From Prorocentrum cordatum (lineage: Eukaryota; Sar; Dinophyceae; Prorocentrales; Prorocentraceae), in the NCBI GenBank assembly GCA_963575745.1, contig CAUYUJ010020148.1:205001-269000 (forward strand): 64,000 nt of DNA. Reading direction: 5' to 3'. Below are positions 20,424 through 28,725 of the stretch, one piece after another. A program made the position numbers and the translations under genes. A model generated the notes under the pieces. The model did no database searches. It had not been told where the DNA came from and was given only the letters and a program-made list of their open reading frames with translations. Numbering within the stretch: position 1 is the stretch's first letter; each line of letters begins with the position of its first letter.

Positions 20424-23400
20424 ATGGAGCAGGCCGACACACGCGACGATGTGGAACGCATGTTCGCCCTGGCTAACGAGGCCAGCCATGAGTACCATCT
20501 CACCCGGCTGCGCGACCTGCCACCTCCACCGCCAGACCACCCAAAAAAGAAGCCCCCTACCATGCACGGGCTCACACCCACGTTCGAGGAGCGACCCGCT
20601 GTCCCCCGCGCTTTTCCCACCTACGGAGCTTCCACGATCCACATGAACCGCCTTCGCAAGCTCCATCGGCAACTTTGTGAGCTGCGCTTTATCGGACAGC
20701 ACCATCATATCGATTGCCATGCTATCCCGCCGTACCTGGCGCAGCGCATCGACTGCACGTGGACTGCAGCCCGCCTTCTCTGCCACAAGCTGCGCCCCAC
20801 GGTCCTCCTGGCCTTCCCCGAGGCCTGGGCCCCCGACGTTTCAGCACCACGCGGAGACCACCTGGACCGTCTGATCCAAAACCTTGACGCCGAGCTGGCG
20901 CGACGTGCAAACCGTGTCAAAGCTGAACGCATCAAGATTTGGGCCGAGGGTGTCCGTGAGCCAAGCGGGCGAAAGGCGGCCATATACGCACGGGCCGCCG
21001 ACCGCTCGCCCACGGCGTATCTCCGCACGCCCGCCACTCCCGACGATGCTCAGCTCCACTGCGACTCCACCGCCTTCAACCCTGACCAAGCTTGTACGGA
21101 CGATAGTGATGCTGACACCGACGCTGGCGGCTTCAGCCCCAGCGACGGTAGCTCGCTCGACACGGACAACGACGAAGGCCGCACTCGTGACCCATCACCT
21201 GCCCAGGTGCCCGACGCCCTCCCCGCCAACGCCATCGTTGCCAATACCAAAGACATGCTTAAGCTCATGGTCGACACCTGGGAGCCCATCCTGGGCAGGT
21301 ACCGCGCCCGCGCAGGCCATGACGCCGAAGCTATGCCGACGTGGGCAGACTTCTACGACGAGTACCGACAAGAGCTGCCTACGCCATCACCAGCAGCCCC
21401 TTTCCACCTCACCGATGACCAACTCATCCACTTCATTCGCACCCGTTCACCGCACCGGTCGGGGGGGCTCGACGGCTGGACAACTAAGGAGGCTAAGGAG
21501 CTCCCCGACGACATCCTTCGCCTCTTTGCCAGCGTTTTACGTGCTATGCAACGCACTGGCATCATCCCAGAGCCCCTCCTTCACGTGCCAAACCCGTGCC
21601 TCCGAAAAGGCCGAGGGGAACTCCCCACGGACCAACGACTTCTCTCGGTTCTCTCCGTTTGGATGTACGCGTGGGAAGCGCCAGCCTACCGTAGCCTCAC
21701 GGACTGGCGGAAAGGATGGACCCACGCCACGAGCTTCGGCGCTGTCCCCAAAGCCACCATTGGGGACGTCAGCACCTCTCTCGCCCTGCGAATCGAGCAC
21801 GCCAGGGCTTTACTCCTCCCCTTAGCTGGTGCTGCCCTTGACCGACAGAAGTGCTTCGACTACCTCATCACGGACATCTGCCTCAACCTTGCGCTGCACG
21901 CGGGGTGCCCTCAAGACATCGTTACTGTCCGCCGAAATTTTTACAGACACCACAAACGCTACATCCGCATGAACGGAGCGTTCTCTAAGGGCTTGGCCAG
22001 GACTAACGGTCACCTCCAGGGAAGCTCGTGGTCCCTGGACGACATCAAGTTGCTCATGTGCGTGTGGACAAAGAGGCAGCATCGATACGTTCCCCGATCA
22101 CTTAGCACTACCTTTGTTGACGACAGCAACTCCACTACCCACACCGCGTCTGAGCTGCAGAAATCTCTTGACGAAACCGCCAAGTTTGATCGATTCTCAG
22201 GTCAACGCATTCACCCTGGTAAAGAGGCAGGGTGGGCGCTCACCGACGAGCTTCACGCCGCCGTTACCCAGCTCACACTGGCGGAGCGCCCCCTACGTGT
22301 GGTCGATTCCTTCAAGCTCGTCGGGAGTTACATCAACGCAGAGGCAGCGCCGGCTCCAGCCGCGCTGAACCTCACGGCCACCGCAGACGCCCGTGTACGG
22401 AGGGCGACTATCCGCCTGCCGCGCATTGGCAAGCTCCCATCGCCGATGCTTATCAAGGCGCGGCACGCCCGTTCCCTGGCTGCCAGCGTCTGCACCACGG
22501 GCACCGACATTCAAGCACCATCAGGCACAGCCAAAACTGCCTACAACCACGCCCTCAAGGCGGCTATCCGCCCCAAGGGGAACAAGTGGGTCGAGTTCTG
22601 GACTCTCATGGCCGTGTGCGTCCCAGGACACGCCCTGGATATCGACGCCATCACGCAGCGTGAAGCATTCCTGTGGCTGCGGCGACAGGTAAACCGCGAC
22701 GTTACACTCTGCGGGCTCGCCAGAGACCTTCAACACCACGTCCAGACCCTGTTTGGTGGAGGACCCGTCGGACGACTCGTCCAGTCGCTCCAGCAGCTCC
22801 GATGGACCTGGCCCACATTTGGCATCATGTACGACGACTGGGGCTGCCAGATCAGCTGGCTGAATTTACCCCAAAACGCCTTCCTACACATGCTGCGGGC
22901 CTCGCAACGCAGGGCTTTTCTGCGGAGGATCAAGCCACGGCGACACGACCTTGGCGACCTAGCCTCTGTCAGACAGGGCCTCGACCTCTTCGCCAGCACG
23001 TGGCTCGCTCGAACTAAAGGAGCAGCCAAATGCACTGCCTGGCAGCTGGCGCTCCTCCTGAACTACCTGTCGGGCGGGGACCACACCCAACAGCGACGAT
23101 CCCGATCAAACACGTCGGCAGACCCCAGCCCCATCTGCCGCTACTGCGACGAGGAAGAGGAAACTCAGGAGCACACTGTCCGCGACTGCAAGTGCTGGGC
23201 CCGAGAAAGAGTCCCTCTCACCACCCTCATCAGTGACGAGCAGTGGGCCCGTCTTCCGCCGCACACAAGACACTGCGGGCTCTTCGATGAAGACCCAGCC
23301 CTCCTCAACCTGCAGGCCGACCTCGCGAGGGACCCGCTACCTCAGCCCATACCGCGGCCCCCCCCCCTGAGGGAGATCCTGCGGCTTCAGCCCAGGACTC

Positions 23401-23492
23401 CTACACCACCTACCTTGACCACGACACTGGTTGGACATGGGTCTACGCTGCCACGGACGGTGCATGCACCAACCAAGCCATCCCATTGCTAG
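20424..23492 (+). CDS. LINE reverse transcriptase with CCHC finger, left copy
   Basis: The RT motifs occur in order: SGGLDGWTTKEAK (about 21,460); block A LDRQKCFDYL with catalytic Asp at 21840; block B RTNGHLQGSSWS (about 22,000); block C FVDD with the Asp pair at 22119-22124 (FVDD instead of the more common YADD); block D SGQRIHPGKEAGWA; block E FKLVGSYIN. A Cx2Cx8Hx4C finger (CRYCDEEEETQEHTVRDC, 23136-23189) follows, as in the C-terminal part of many LINE polyproteins. The frame is open upstream of the first ATG to about 20370, so the ATG at 20424 need not be the true start. It ends prematurely at 23492 because a C-run at about 23357-23368 is 10 long here; the right-arm copy has 8 and stays open into RNase H. 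It acts on the element's own RNA in target-primed reverse transcription. Confidence 0.85.
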   Translation: MEQADTRDDVERMFALANEASHEYHLTRLRDLPPPPPDHPKKKPPTMHGLTPTFEERPAVPRAFPTYGASTIHMNRLRKLHRQLCELRFIGQHHHIDCHAIPPYLAQRIDCTWTAARLLCHKLRPTVLLAFPEAWAPDVSAPRGDHLDRLIQNLDAELARRANRVKAERIKIWAEGVREPSGRKAAIYARAADRSPTAYLRTPATPDDAQLHCDSTAFNPDQACTDDSDADTDAGGFSPSDGSSLDTDNDEGRTRDPSPAQVPDALPANAIVANTKDMLKLMVDTWEPILGRYRARAGHDAEAMPTWADFYDEYRQELPTPSPAAPFHLTDDQLIHFIRTRSPHRSGGLDGWTTKEAKELPDDILRLFASVLRAMQRTGIIPEPLLHVPNPCLRKGRGELPTDQRLLSVLSVWMYAWEAPAYRSLTDWRKGWTHATSFGAVPKATIGDVSTSLALRIEHARALLLPLAGAALDRQKCFDYLITDICLNLALHAGCPQDIVTVRRNFYRHHKRYIRMNGAFSKGLARTNGHLQGSSWSLDDIKLLMCVWTKRQHRYVPRSLSTTFVDDSNSTTHTASELQKSLDETAKFDRFSGQRIHPGKEAGWALTDELHAAVTQLTLAERPLRVVDSFKLVGSYINAEAAPAPAALNLTATADARVRRATIRLPRIGKLPSPMLIKARHARSLAASVCTTGTDIQAPSGTAKTAYNHALKAAIRPKGNKWVEFWTLMAVCVPGHALDIDAITQREAFLWLRRQVNRDVTLCGLARDLQHHVQTLFGGGPVGRLVQSLQQLRWTWPTFGIMYDDWGCQISWLNLPQNAFLHMLRASQRRAFLRRIKPRRHDLGDLASVRQGLDLFASTWLARTKGAAKCTAWQLALLLNYLSGGDHTQQRRSRSNTSADPSPICRYCDEEEETQEHTVRDCKCWARERVPLTTLISDEQWARLPPHTRHCGLFDEDPALLNLQADLARDPLPQPIPRPPPLREILRLQPRTPTPPTLTTTLVGHGSTLPRTVHAPTKPSHC

Positions 23493-25039
23493 CAAGAGCG
23501 GGCTACGGCGTCTACTACGGCATCGACCACCGCATGATCTACAGTGCACGCGTTCACGGCCTAACGCAGAACGCCCAGGTTGCGGAGACCCTCGCCGTTG
23601 TCCACCTTACGGCATGTGCCGAACGGCCCGTGCACGTTTTCGTGGACAACCAAGCGGTGGTCGATGGGTTCCAAAGCATCATCGACGGACATCCAGCGCC
23701 GCAGGGCACGCACGCGGAGCTCTGGGAAAAGATCCAACGATGTGTTATGGCCAAGCCCAACATGTTTCGCGTCGAAAAAATCGCCAGCCATCTGGGAGAC
23801 ATGGGCATCGACCTTGGGCTCATCGGGCCCATTGCGGAGGAGTTCAACCGTCAGGCCGACGCCCTTGCCACAATGGCGGCGCGCACGCACAACCTTCCTG
23901 ACCACATTGTCGAAGCTGCCAAAACACGACATCGCCAAGCGACCGTGCTCCATGGGGTCGCTGTCGCTATCTACGAGCGCAGACACCGCACTCTGCCGCT
24001 CCCACACCGCAGGGCTGGGTTTACAGCTGCGGAACTCAGCAAAATGGAACCAAACCCCCTGCTGACGGACCAGGCACCACCCGCGGCTGGACCATTCATC
24101 CCGCAAGACCCGGATGAGCTCTGGGCCGAGGCCCAACGGGCGACGCTCGATGAACAGGAGGACGACCCGTTCGGCTTCGGTGGGGGATTGGACTTCTTGG
24201 ACGACGGCCCAGCCAGCGCAAACCCTGCCCCGTCGGGCAACCTCTCGACGCCTACCGCGACTCCGACACTGAGAGCGACATCGCACCCACATGGGGATAT
24301 CGCTCACCGCCAAGACGCCGACGATGACCTGGCTGATCCCCTCGGACTGAGTGGCAGCATAGACGACGCTCCGCCGACACCCCACGCCGCCGACGATGCC
24401 GCCCCATCGAGACGCCACCCGACTACGCGGCCGACATCCGAGCCCTCGCACGGCATCATGATTGGTCCTACCGTGCCACCCACTCCGTCCCCCCACCAGC
24501 GCCAGCCCGCGGGGGCGGCTCCAGCCCCCCCGCAGGGCACCGAGCCAGTCAGGCCGTCGCACCCCGTTCACGCTTCCATTGTTGTTGGGCGTGAGGATGC
24601 GGCTCTTCTGACCTCACGGGGCGTGGCCCTAGCGGCTCCAGCCCTGGGGCCGCGTGTCACCCTCCAGTCGCCTATCAAGGGTGACGGCCGTCAGCACACG
24701 GAGTGCCGTACTGCGCTAGTCCACCACCTGGCCAGGCGCACTGATGACCTCGTCCCTGCCACGAGGCCCGCGGCCGCTGGCACTGAGCAGCCGCCCCACA
24801 CCGACCGCGAAACGGAGCTGTCCCAGGCTATGGCCGCTCTTCAGCAGAGGTGTGCTGCTCTCGCCGCTGACCTTGCCGCTGCTCAAGCCCGTCAAGGCCC
24901 TCTGCTCCAGCGCCTCCACCGCGCCGGGCGTGCTTTCGCCGAGCTGCTTACGCCCTCGCCCGATGGTGCTACGCCGCCACTCACCATCCAAGCTATGCTG
25001 TCATTTCTCCGCGGCGCTCCACCTGGTGTCCCGCGCTAA
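23486..25039 (+). CDS. LINE RNase H and C-terminal tail, left copy (separated by frameshift)
   Basis: Coding signal begins about 23,400, upstream of the first ATG, and belongs to the same polyprotein as the RT; in the right arm the two are fused. RNase H residues in order are ATDGACTN (Asp at 23456), AETLAVV (Glu), VFVDNQAVVDG (Asp) and FNRQADALA (Asp), the D-E-D-D set of RNase HI, spanning about 23,440-23,880. It would remove the RNA strand after first-strand synthesis. The last 350 residues are a low-complexity acidic and Pro/Ala-rich tail ending in a short Gln/Ala helix (MAALQQRCAALAADLAAAQA) of coiled-coil type. Stop codon at 25037-25039. Confidence 0.8.
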   Translation: MLARAGYGVYYGIDHRMIYSARVHGLTQNAQVAETLAVVHLTACAERPVHVFVDNQAVVDGFQSIIDGHPAPQGTHAELWEKIQRCVMAKPNMFRVEKIASHLGDMGIDLGLIGPIAEEFNRQADALATMAARTHNLPDHIVEAAKTRHRQATVLHGVAVAIYERRHRTLPLPHRRAGFTAAELSKMEPNPLLTDQAPPAAGPFIPQDPDELWAEAQRATLDEQEDDPFGFGGGLDFLDDGPASANPAPSGNLSTPTATPTLRATSHPHGDIAHRQDADDDLADPLGLSGSIDDAPPTPHAADDAAPSRRHPTTRPTSEPSHGIMIGPTVPPTPSPHQRQPAGAAPAPPQGTEPVRPSHPVHASIVVGREDAALLTSRGVALAAPALGPRVTLQSPIKGDGRQHTECRTALVHHLARRTDDLVPATRPAAAGTEQPPHTDRETELSQAMAALQQRCAALAADLAAAQARQGPLLQRLHRAGRAFAELLTPSPDGATPPLTIQAMLSFLRGAPPGVPR

Positions 25040-25404
25040 TTTCCTCCTTTCTGCCTGCCCGTGTGTACGCGTGGCTCCGCGTCCACGGTGTCAGGGCGTG
25101 GGGGCGGGGGGTGCCCCGTCCCTGCGCGCCGCTTTGCGGCCAAGCGCCCAACTGGCGGTCTGCCAAACCGCCTAGCCACGTGTCAGCACGTCGCCTTCCT
25201 TGTTGGGGCCTCTTTCTTCGCGCGGTCTGACATGTGAGATCTTCACCGTCTGTCCGCCGTCTGTAGCGTCTGTCGCATTGCGCCGGGGGAGGGGGTTTTG
25301 TTGCCCGCCCTCGTATCTTAAGGCTGCACCGCCGCTAATAGTGTTTGGCGAGTTGTCGCACCGCAGTGCGCCTCGCGGACGGACCCTGGTCCGCCTACTT
25401 GTCC

Positions 25405-25406
<2 letters not shown>
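25040..25406 (+). other. LINE 3' UTR, left copy
   Basis: GC-rich non-coding sequence lies between the RNase H stop and the (TC)n tail, and is conserved in the right arm (60275-60641). It has several inverted repeats: GGCGGT and ACCGCC around a 7-base loop at about 25,154-25,172; CGCAC and GTGCG around CGCA at about 25,357-25,370; and the terminal hairpin listed separately. Confidence 0.7.
25375..25394 (+). promoter_or_regulatory. LINE 3'-terminal hairpin
   Basis: GCGGAC at 25375-25380 pairs with GTCCGC at 25389-25394 around an 8-base loop. An alternative GGACC/GGTCC stem sits inside it. It lies 12 bases before the (TC)n tail. In several LINEs a 3' stem-loop is what the RT binds, and a similar role here is inferred. 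The mirror copy at 60287-60306 is unchanged. Confidence 0.55.
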
Positions 25407-25498
<92 letters not shown>

Positions 25499-25598
25499 CT
25501 CCCCTCTCTTCTCTCTCTCTTCTCTCTCTCTTCTCTCTCTACTTTTTCTCTCTCTCCTCCTCTTTCTCTCCTCTCCTCTCTCTCTTCTCTCTCCTCTC

Positions 25599-25630
<32 letters not shown>

Positions 25631-25715
25631 CTCTCTTGGCTCTCTCCTCTCTCTCTCTCTCTCTCTCTTCTCTCCTCTCTCTTCTCTCCTCTCTCTCTCT
25701 CTTCTCTCTCTCTCT
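25407..25715 (+). repeat. (TC)n tail of the LINE, left arm
   Basis: About 310 bp of TC dinucleotides with TTC/CCT interruptions start directly after the 3' UTR. The right-arm counterpart is shorter and purer ((GA)n at 60046-60274). LINE tails made of simple repeats are known for I-type elements. Confidence 0.9.
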
Positions 25716-25808
25716 CCCCCCCCCCCTTGCCCCCCCCCCCCCCCCCCCCCCCGGGGTTCCTCTGCAATTTCCCTCCCCGGCCTCGTGGACCCCCCCCCCC
25801 CCCCCCCC
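25716..25808 (+). repeat. Poly-C tracts
   Basis: Two C homopolymers lie at 25716-25752 (broken by TTG at 25727-25729) and 25790-25808. The mirror tracts in the right arm are 60008-60044 and a shorter G-rich stretch at about 59957-59972, so the lengths differ between arms. Confidence 0.9.
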
Positions 25809-25914
25809 TTCCTCATATTATTTATGCTGCTAGTATTATCATCGGATAACCAATTACTTTTTGCTATTAGCATAGTTACTATTATTTCTGCTTAGCTTAG
25901 AAATTTCTAAAAGG

Positions 25915-26440
25915 ATTCAAATCCAGGCCCCGAGAGCGCAGCGGCCCACCCTCAAATCCGAGAGTATATCGCGCAGAGACGGTTCTCACGATTTGAGTCG
26001 CGCGGAGACCGTGGGATGTCTCCAAACCATTCGAGCAGATGTGTTCAAATGGTTTGGGCCTCTACGCAGAGACGGTCCCCGAGCATTTTGCGTCAGAATG
26101 TCTGCTGCATCGAATGTTTCGCACTCAAATAAATCGGCTCCGAGTCAAGTTCACGCCATCGAGACCCGAAATTAGCGCCCACAAACCATGCAGTTCAAAT
26201 GGTTTGGACTTCCACGCAGAAGCGGCTCTGAAGATGTTAGAGTAGATCCCCCCCATTATCGAATGTTCGCACCCAAATATATTCGCCTCCTGTGACGCCG
26301 CGACCATCGGGACCCGAATTAGTTATGTGTTTAGAAACTATTTGAGCAGATGGCTTGAAATAGTCGTTTTTTTCCCGCAGAGACGGTTCGGAGTCAAACG
26401 CGTTAAGTTCCTAGATTTAGTCCCTCTGAATCTAGAGACC
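25915..26440 (+). repeat. Diverged satellite of about 158 bp, block 1
   Basis: About three diverged units share the phrases CAAATGGTTTGGGCCTCTACG, CAGAGACGGTTC, AATGTTTCGCACTCAAATAA and CCATCGAGACCCGAAATTAG. The same family forms a longer block at 32,235-33,480. No coding potential. Confidence 0.75.
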
Positions 26441-26539
26441 CCCGTCAACATGTGATCTATGTCACGAATCCCACGGTGGGCAGCCGGCGCGGCGTTGGCC
26501 ATTTAAAAGTAACAATAATCGCCAACATGCTATATCATT

Positions 26540-27538
26540 ACCTAACAGCTTGTTCTGATAGGTTTCTAGTGGTGTCAAAAGAGAGCAGCAGATGACTCCA
26601 CAGGGGGGTCTGGGCGGGTGCCGGACAGGGTGCCGCAGAAGTCGTTTTAAGCCAACAATCGAACCATTCGTGCTCTTCGACCTCCCAGAACTCCATTCCC
26701 GGGCCACATTCTGAATGCACGGAAGCCAATGTAAGCCCACTTCGTGCCTTTCGATTCCCTGAACTCCTTGCCCGGGCCTATTTGAATTGTCCGGAGCCAA
26801 CTGTAGGCCCACTTCGTGCTCTAGGCCACTTCGTGCTTCTTCGACTTCCCAGAAAACTACATTCCCGGGCCACATTGTGGATGCCCGGAGCCAACTGTAG
26901 GCCATTTCGTGGTCCTGTGTCCTTCAAGTTCCCAGAACTCCCATTCGGGCCACATTTTGAATGCCCGGAGCCACTGTTGGCCACTTCGTGTTTCTGCTAT
27001 TTTCCCAGGAATTCCACCCTGGGCCACATTTGGAATGCGGAGGCAGGCTGCTTCTGATGCTGCGGCCCGAGGCAGGCTGAGGCTGAGGTTGAGGCTGAGG
27101 CAGGCTCAGGCTGAGGCAGGCTGAGGCTGAGGCCGAGGCTGCAGGCAGACTGAGGCTGATGCAGGAGCAGGCTGAGGCTGAGGCTGAGGCAGGCTGAAGC
27201 TGAGGCTGAGGCTGATGCTGAGGCAGGCTGAGGCTGAGGCTGAGGCTGATGCAGGCTGTGGCTGAGGCAGGCTGAGGCTGAGGCCGAGGCTGAAGGCAGA
27301 CTGAGGCTGAGGCTGAAGCAGGCTGAGGCTGAGGCTGAGGCAGGCTGAGGCTGAGGCAGGCTGAGGCTGAGGTTGAGGCAGGCTGAGGCTGAGGCTGTGA
27401 CTGCGACTGCCGTTGCCGCTGCGACTGTCATCGCGAATGCGACTACGACTGCGAGAACAGCAGAATTCTACAACTGGATTTTCATCTGAATCTTAAGGGG
27501 AATGCTTTCATATATGCTTCTACACATCGCTGTTAGGT
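26540..27538 (+). mobile_element. MITE-like element with ACCTAACAGC termini, copy L1
   Basis: The element opens with ACCTAACAGC at 26540 and closes with the inverse GCTGTTAGGT at 27529-27538. Inside are a shared entry segment (GATAGGTTTCTAGTGGTGTC), a 72-bp tandem unit (about 26,640-27,035, phrase CCCGGAGCCAACTGTAGGCC), a GGCTGA minisatellite (about 27,055-27,400) and a shared exit segment (GCGAATGCGACTACGACTGC). The same order is found in the copy at 34,231, which is twice as long because its minisatellite is expanded. It encodes no transposase, so it would depend on one elsewhere. No clear target-site duplication is visible. Confidence 0.65.
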
Positions 27539-27848
27539 TGCTTCGCCGGGCTAATTTTTATTGAAGGGCACGAATTCTATATAGGCATGAGCGGCTGGTT
27601 CTAGTTGGAATTATGGTTGCGCCTGCTTCACAGGCAAGGAAAAACAAAGATAAATATACACATGAAGAAATGCATGCAAAGAAGATGGAAGAAAATAACA
27701 TATGAAAGCGGTAACAAAGAGAAACCGAACAATTAATTATCCCAGTGCGACCCGACCTAGGAGTTGGAGCCTCTAGGAAAGCAACATTAGTAGGAACGGT
27801 AAACGCCGCCCCCCTCCTTCTCCTCATCGTCGTAGTTGTAGCAATAGC
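27539..27848. other. No gene recognised
   Basis: AT-richer sequence with short frames only. It contains a short inverted repeat, GCCTGCTTCACAGGC. Conserved inverted at about 58,010-58,315. Confidence 0.4.
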
Positions 27849-27852
27849 GGTC

Positions 27853-27907
<55 letters not shown>

Positions 27908-27937
27908 CAATAATAATAGTAGTAGTAGCAATAATAA

Positions 27938-27979
<42 letters not shown>

Positions 27980-28160
27980 ATGCGGTGCTGCGCTATGATC
28001 TGCTATGCTATGCTATGCGATGCTATGTTATGCTGTGCTATGCTGCGCAATGCTATGCTGGGCTCGGCTAGGCCAGGCCAGGCTATGCGATGCTATGCTA
28101 TGGTTTGCTGCGCTTTGCTATATTGCGCTATGCTATGCGATGCGATGCTATGCTATGCTT
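27849..28160 (+). repeat. (GTA)n followed by (GCTAT)n microsatellites
   Basis: GTA trinucleotides at 27849-27977 are interrupted by AATAATA, then pentanucleotide GCTAT/GCGAT variants run to about 28160. Poly-Val and Cys/Tyr/Ala-Met frames across them are artefacts. Confidence 0.92.
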
Positions 28161-28725
28161 TTGCTTTGCCTTCGCATTTGCCTTCACATTTGCCTTTGCG
28201 TTTGCTTTTGCTTGGCGCCCAGGGAGCGCAACTGGGGGAACCGCGCGTTTGCTTTTACTTTGCTGCTGCTCTTGCTCGGCCCCCAGGGGGCCGGGTGAAC
28301 CGCCCGGGGCGGGTTCCACTGCCCGGCCCCTCTAAGCCAAAGCGGCAAGAACCCTTCTAGGCAGAGCCCAGGCAGGGCAAAACAACAAACAGGTGACGAG
28401 AGAGGAGAAGTTGTAGATGAATTTAGTATTCCTACATTCTCTTTGAAGATAAGAACATTTACTTTGTTCTAGGAATCTCGATTTAGAGTTTCTTGTGGAG
28501 ATCTCATCATGATAAGATGTGCGCAGAGTTATGTCCGTTGTCATTCGGTTCAGTCTTTCCGTAACGCATTTTGTGCCATGGCTCATTTTCCAGGCGGCAG
28601 TAAGTGTTTTATTCCCAACCCTCCTTGGTTGGGTATTCGTTTTGAATAGAGCAGTGTGGTCGCGTCCTTCCTCCTCCCGCCTCCCGCCTCTTTCCTGCCT
28701 CTGTCTGTCTTGCCTGCGGGGGGCT
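28161..28725. other. No gene recognised
   Basis: The first part repeats TTTGCCTTCGCATTTGCC-like phrases (about 28,160-28,215). The remainder is unique, with frames under 140 codons present on both strands. Mirrored at 57,166-57,715. Confidence 0.4.

Larger units (their letters stand above)
10955..24651 (+). repeat. Dispersed hairpin motif GCGGCTTCAGCCC / GCGGCTCCAGCCC
   Basis: A short imperfect palindrome recurs through every ORF of the LINE. TTC/TTT versions are at 10955, 12554, 13562, 18115, 19333, 21127 and 23381; TCC versions are at 15821, 24515 and 24632. Mirror copies occur in the right arm, for example 62288-62300 and about 61029-61050. The copies at 12547-12571 and 13555-13579 are identical over 25 nt, as are those at 15820-15844 and 24631-24655. 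It is read as GGFSP in some places, AASA/AAPA in others and SGSSP at 15820, so the DNA rather than the peptide is shared. GGCT pairs with AGCC around a two-base loop. The TCC pair extends to arms GCGGCTCCAG and CTGGGGCCGC. Confidence 0.8.
9113..25715 (+). mobile_element. Giant LINE-like retrotransposon, left copy
   Basis: A non-LTR retrotransposon of about 16.6 kb is bounded by (CT)n on its 5' side and ends in (TC)n. In order it holds: a 150-nt leader; a coiled-coil ORF1 (9263-11838); an extra ORF with signal peptide, hydrophobic segments and ART-like motif (12100 to about 16550); a T-rich spacer; a Pro/Arg-rich ORF that continues into an APE-like endonuclease (16819-20391); RT plus CCHC finger (20424-23492); RNase H (to 25039); and a 367-nt 3' UTR with a terminal hairpin. 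No LTRs, integrase or protease are visible. The order EN-RT-finger-RNase H is that of I/R1-type LINEs. It is unusually long for a LINE. At least three frameshifts make this copy non-functional as read. The 3' part (21,680 onward) recurs inverted at the other end of the window. Confidence 0.8.

Noticed and set aside
9113-25715. LTR retrotransposon or DNA virus origin for the large element
   Set aside because: No LTRs, protease, integrase or capsid motifs; the EN-RT-finger-RNase H order and simple-repeat tail fit a LINE.
25905-25925. tRNA-like T-arm (GGATTCAAATCC) suggesting a SINE
   Set aside because: No A box, no cloverleaf and no matching 3' partner; one mismatch to the usual B box.
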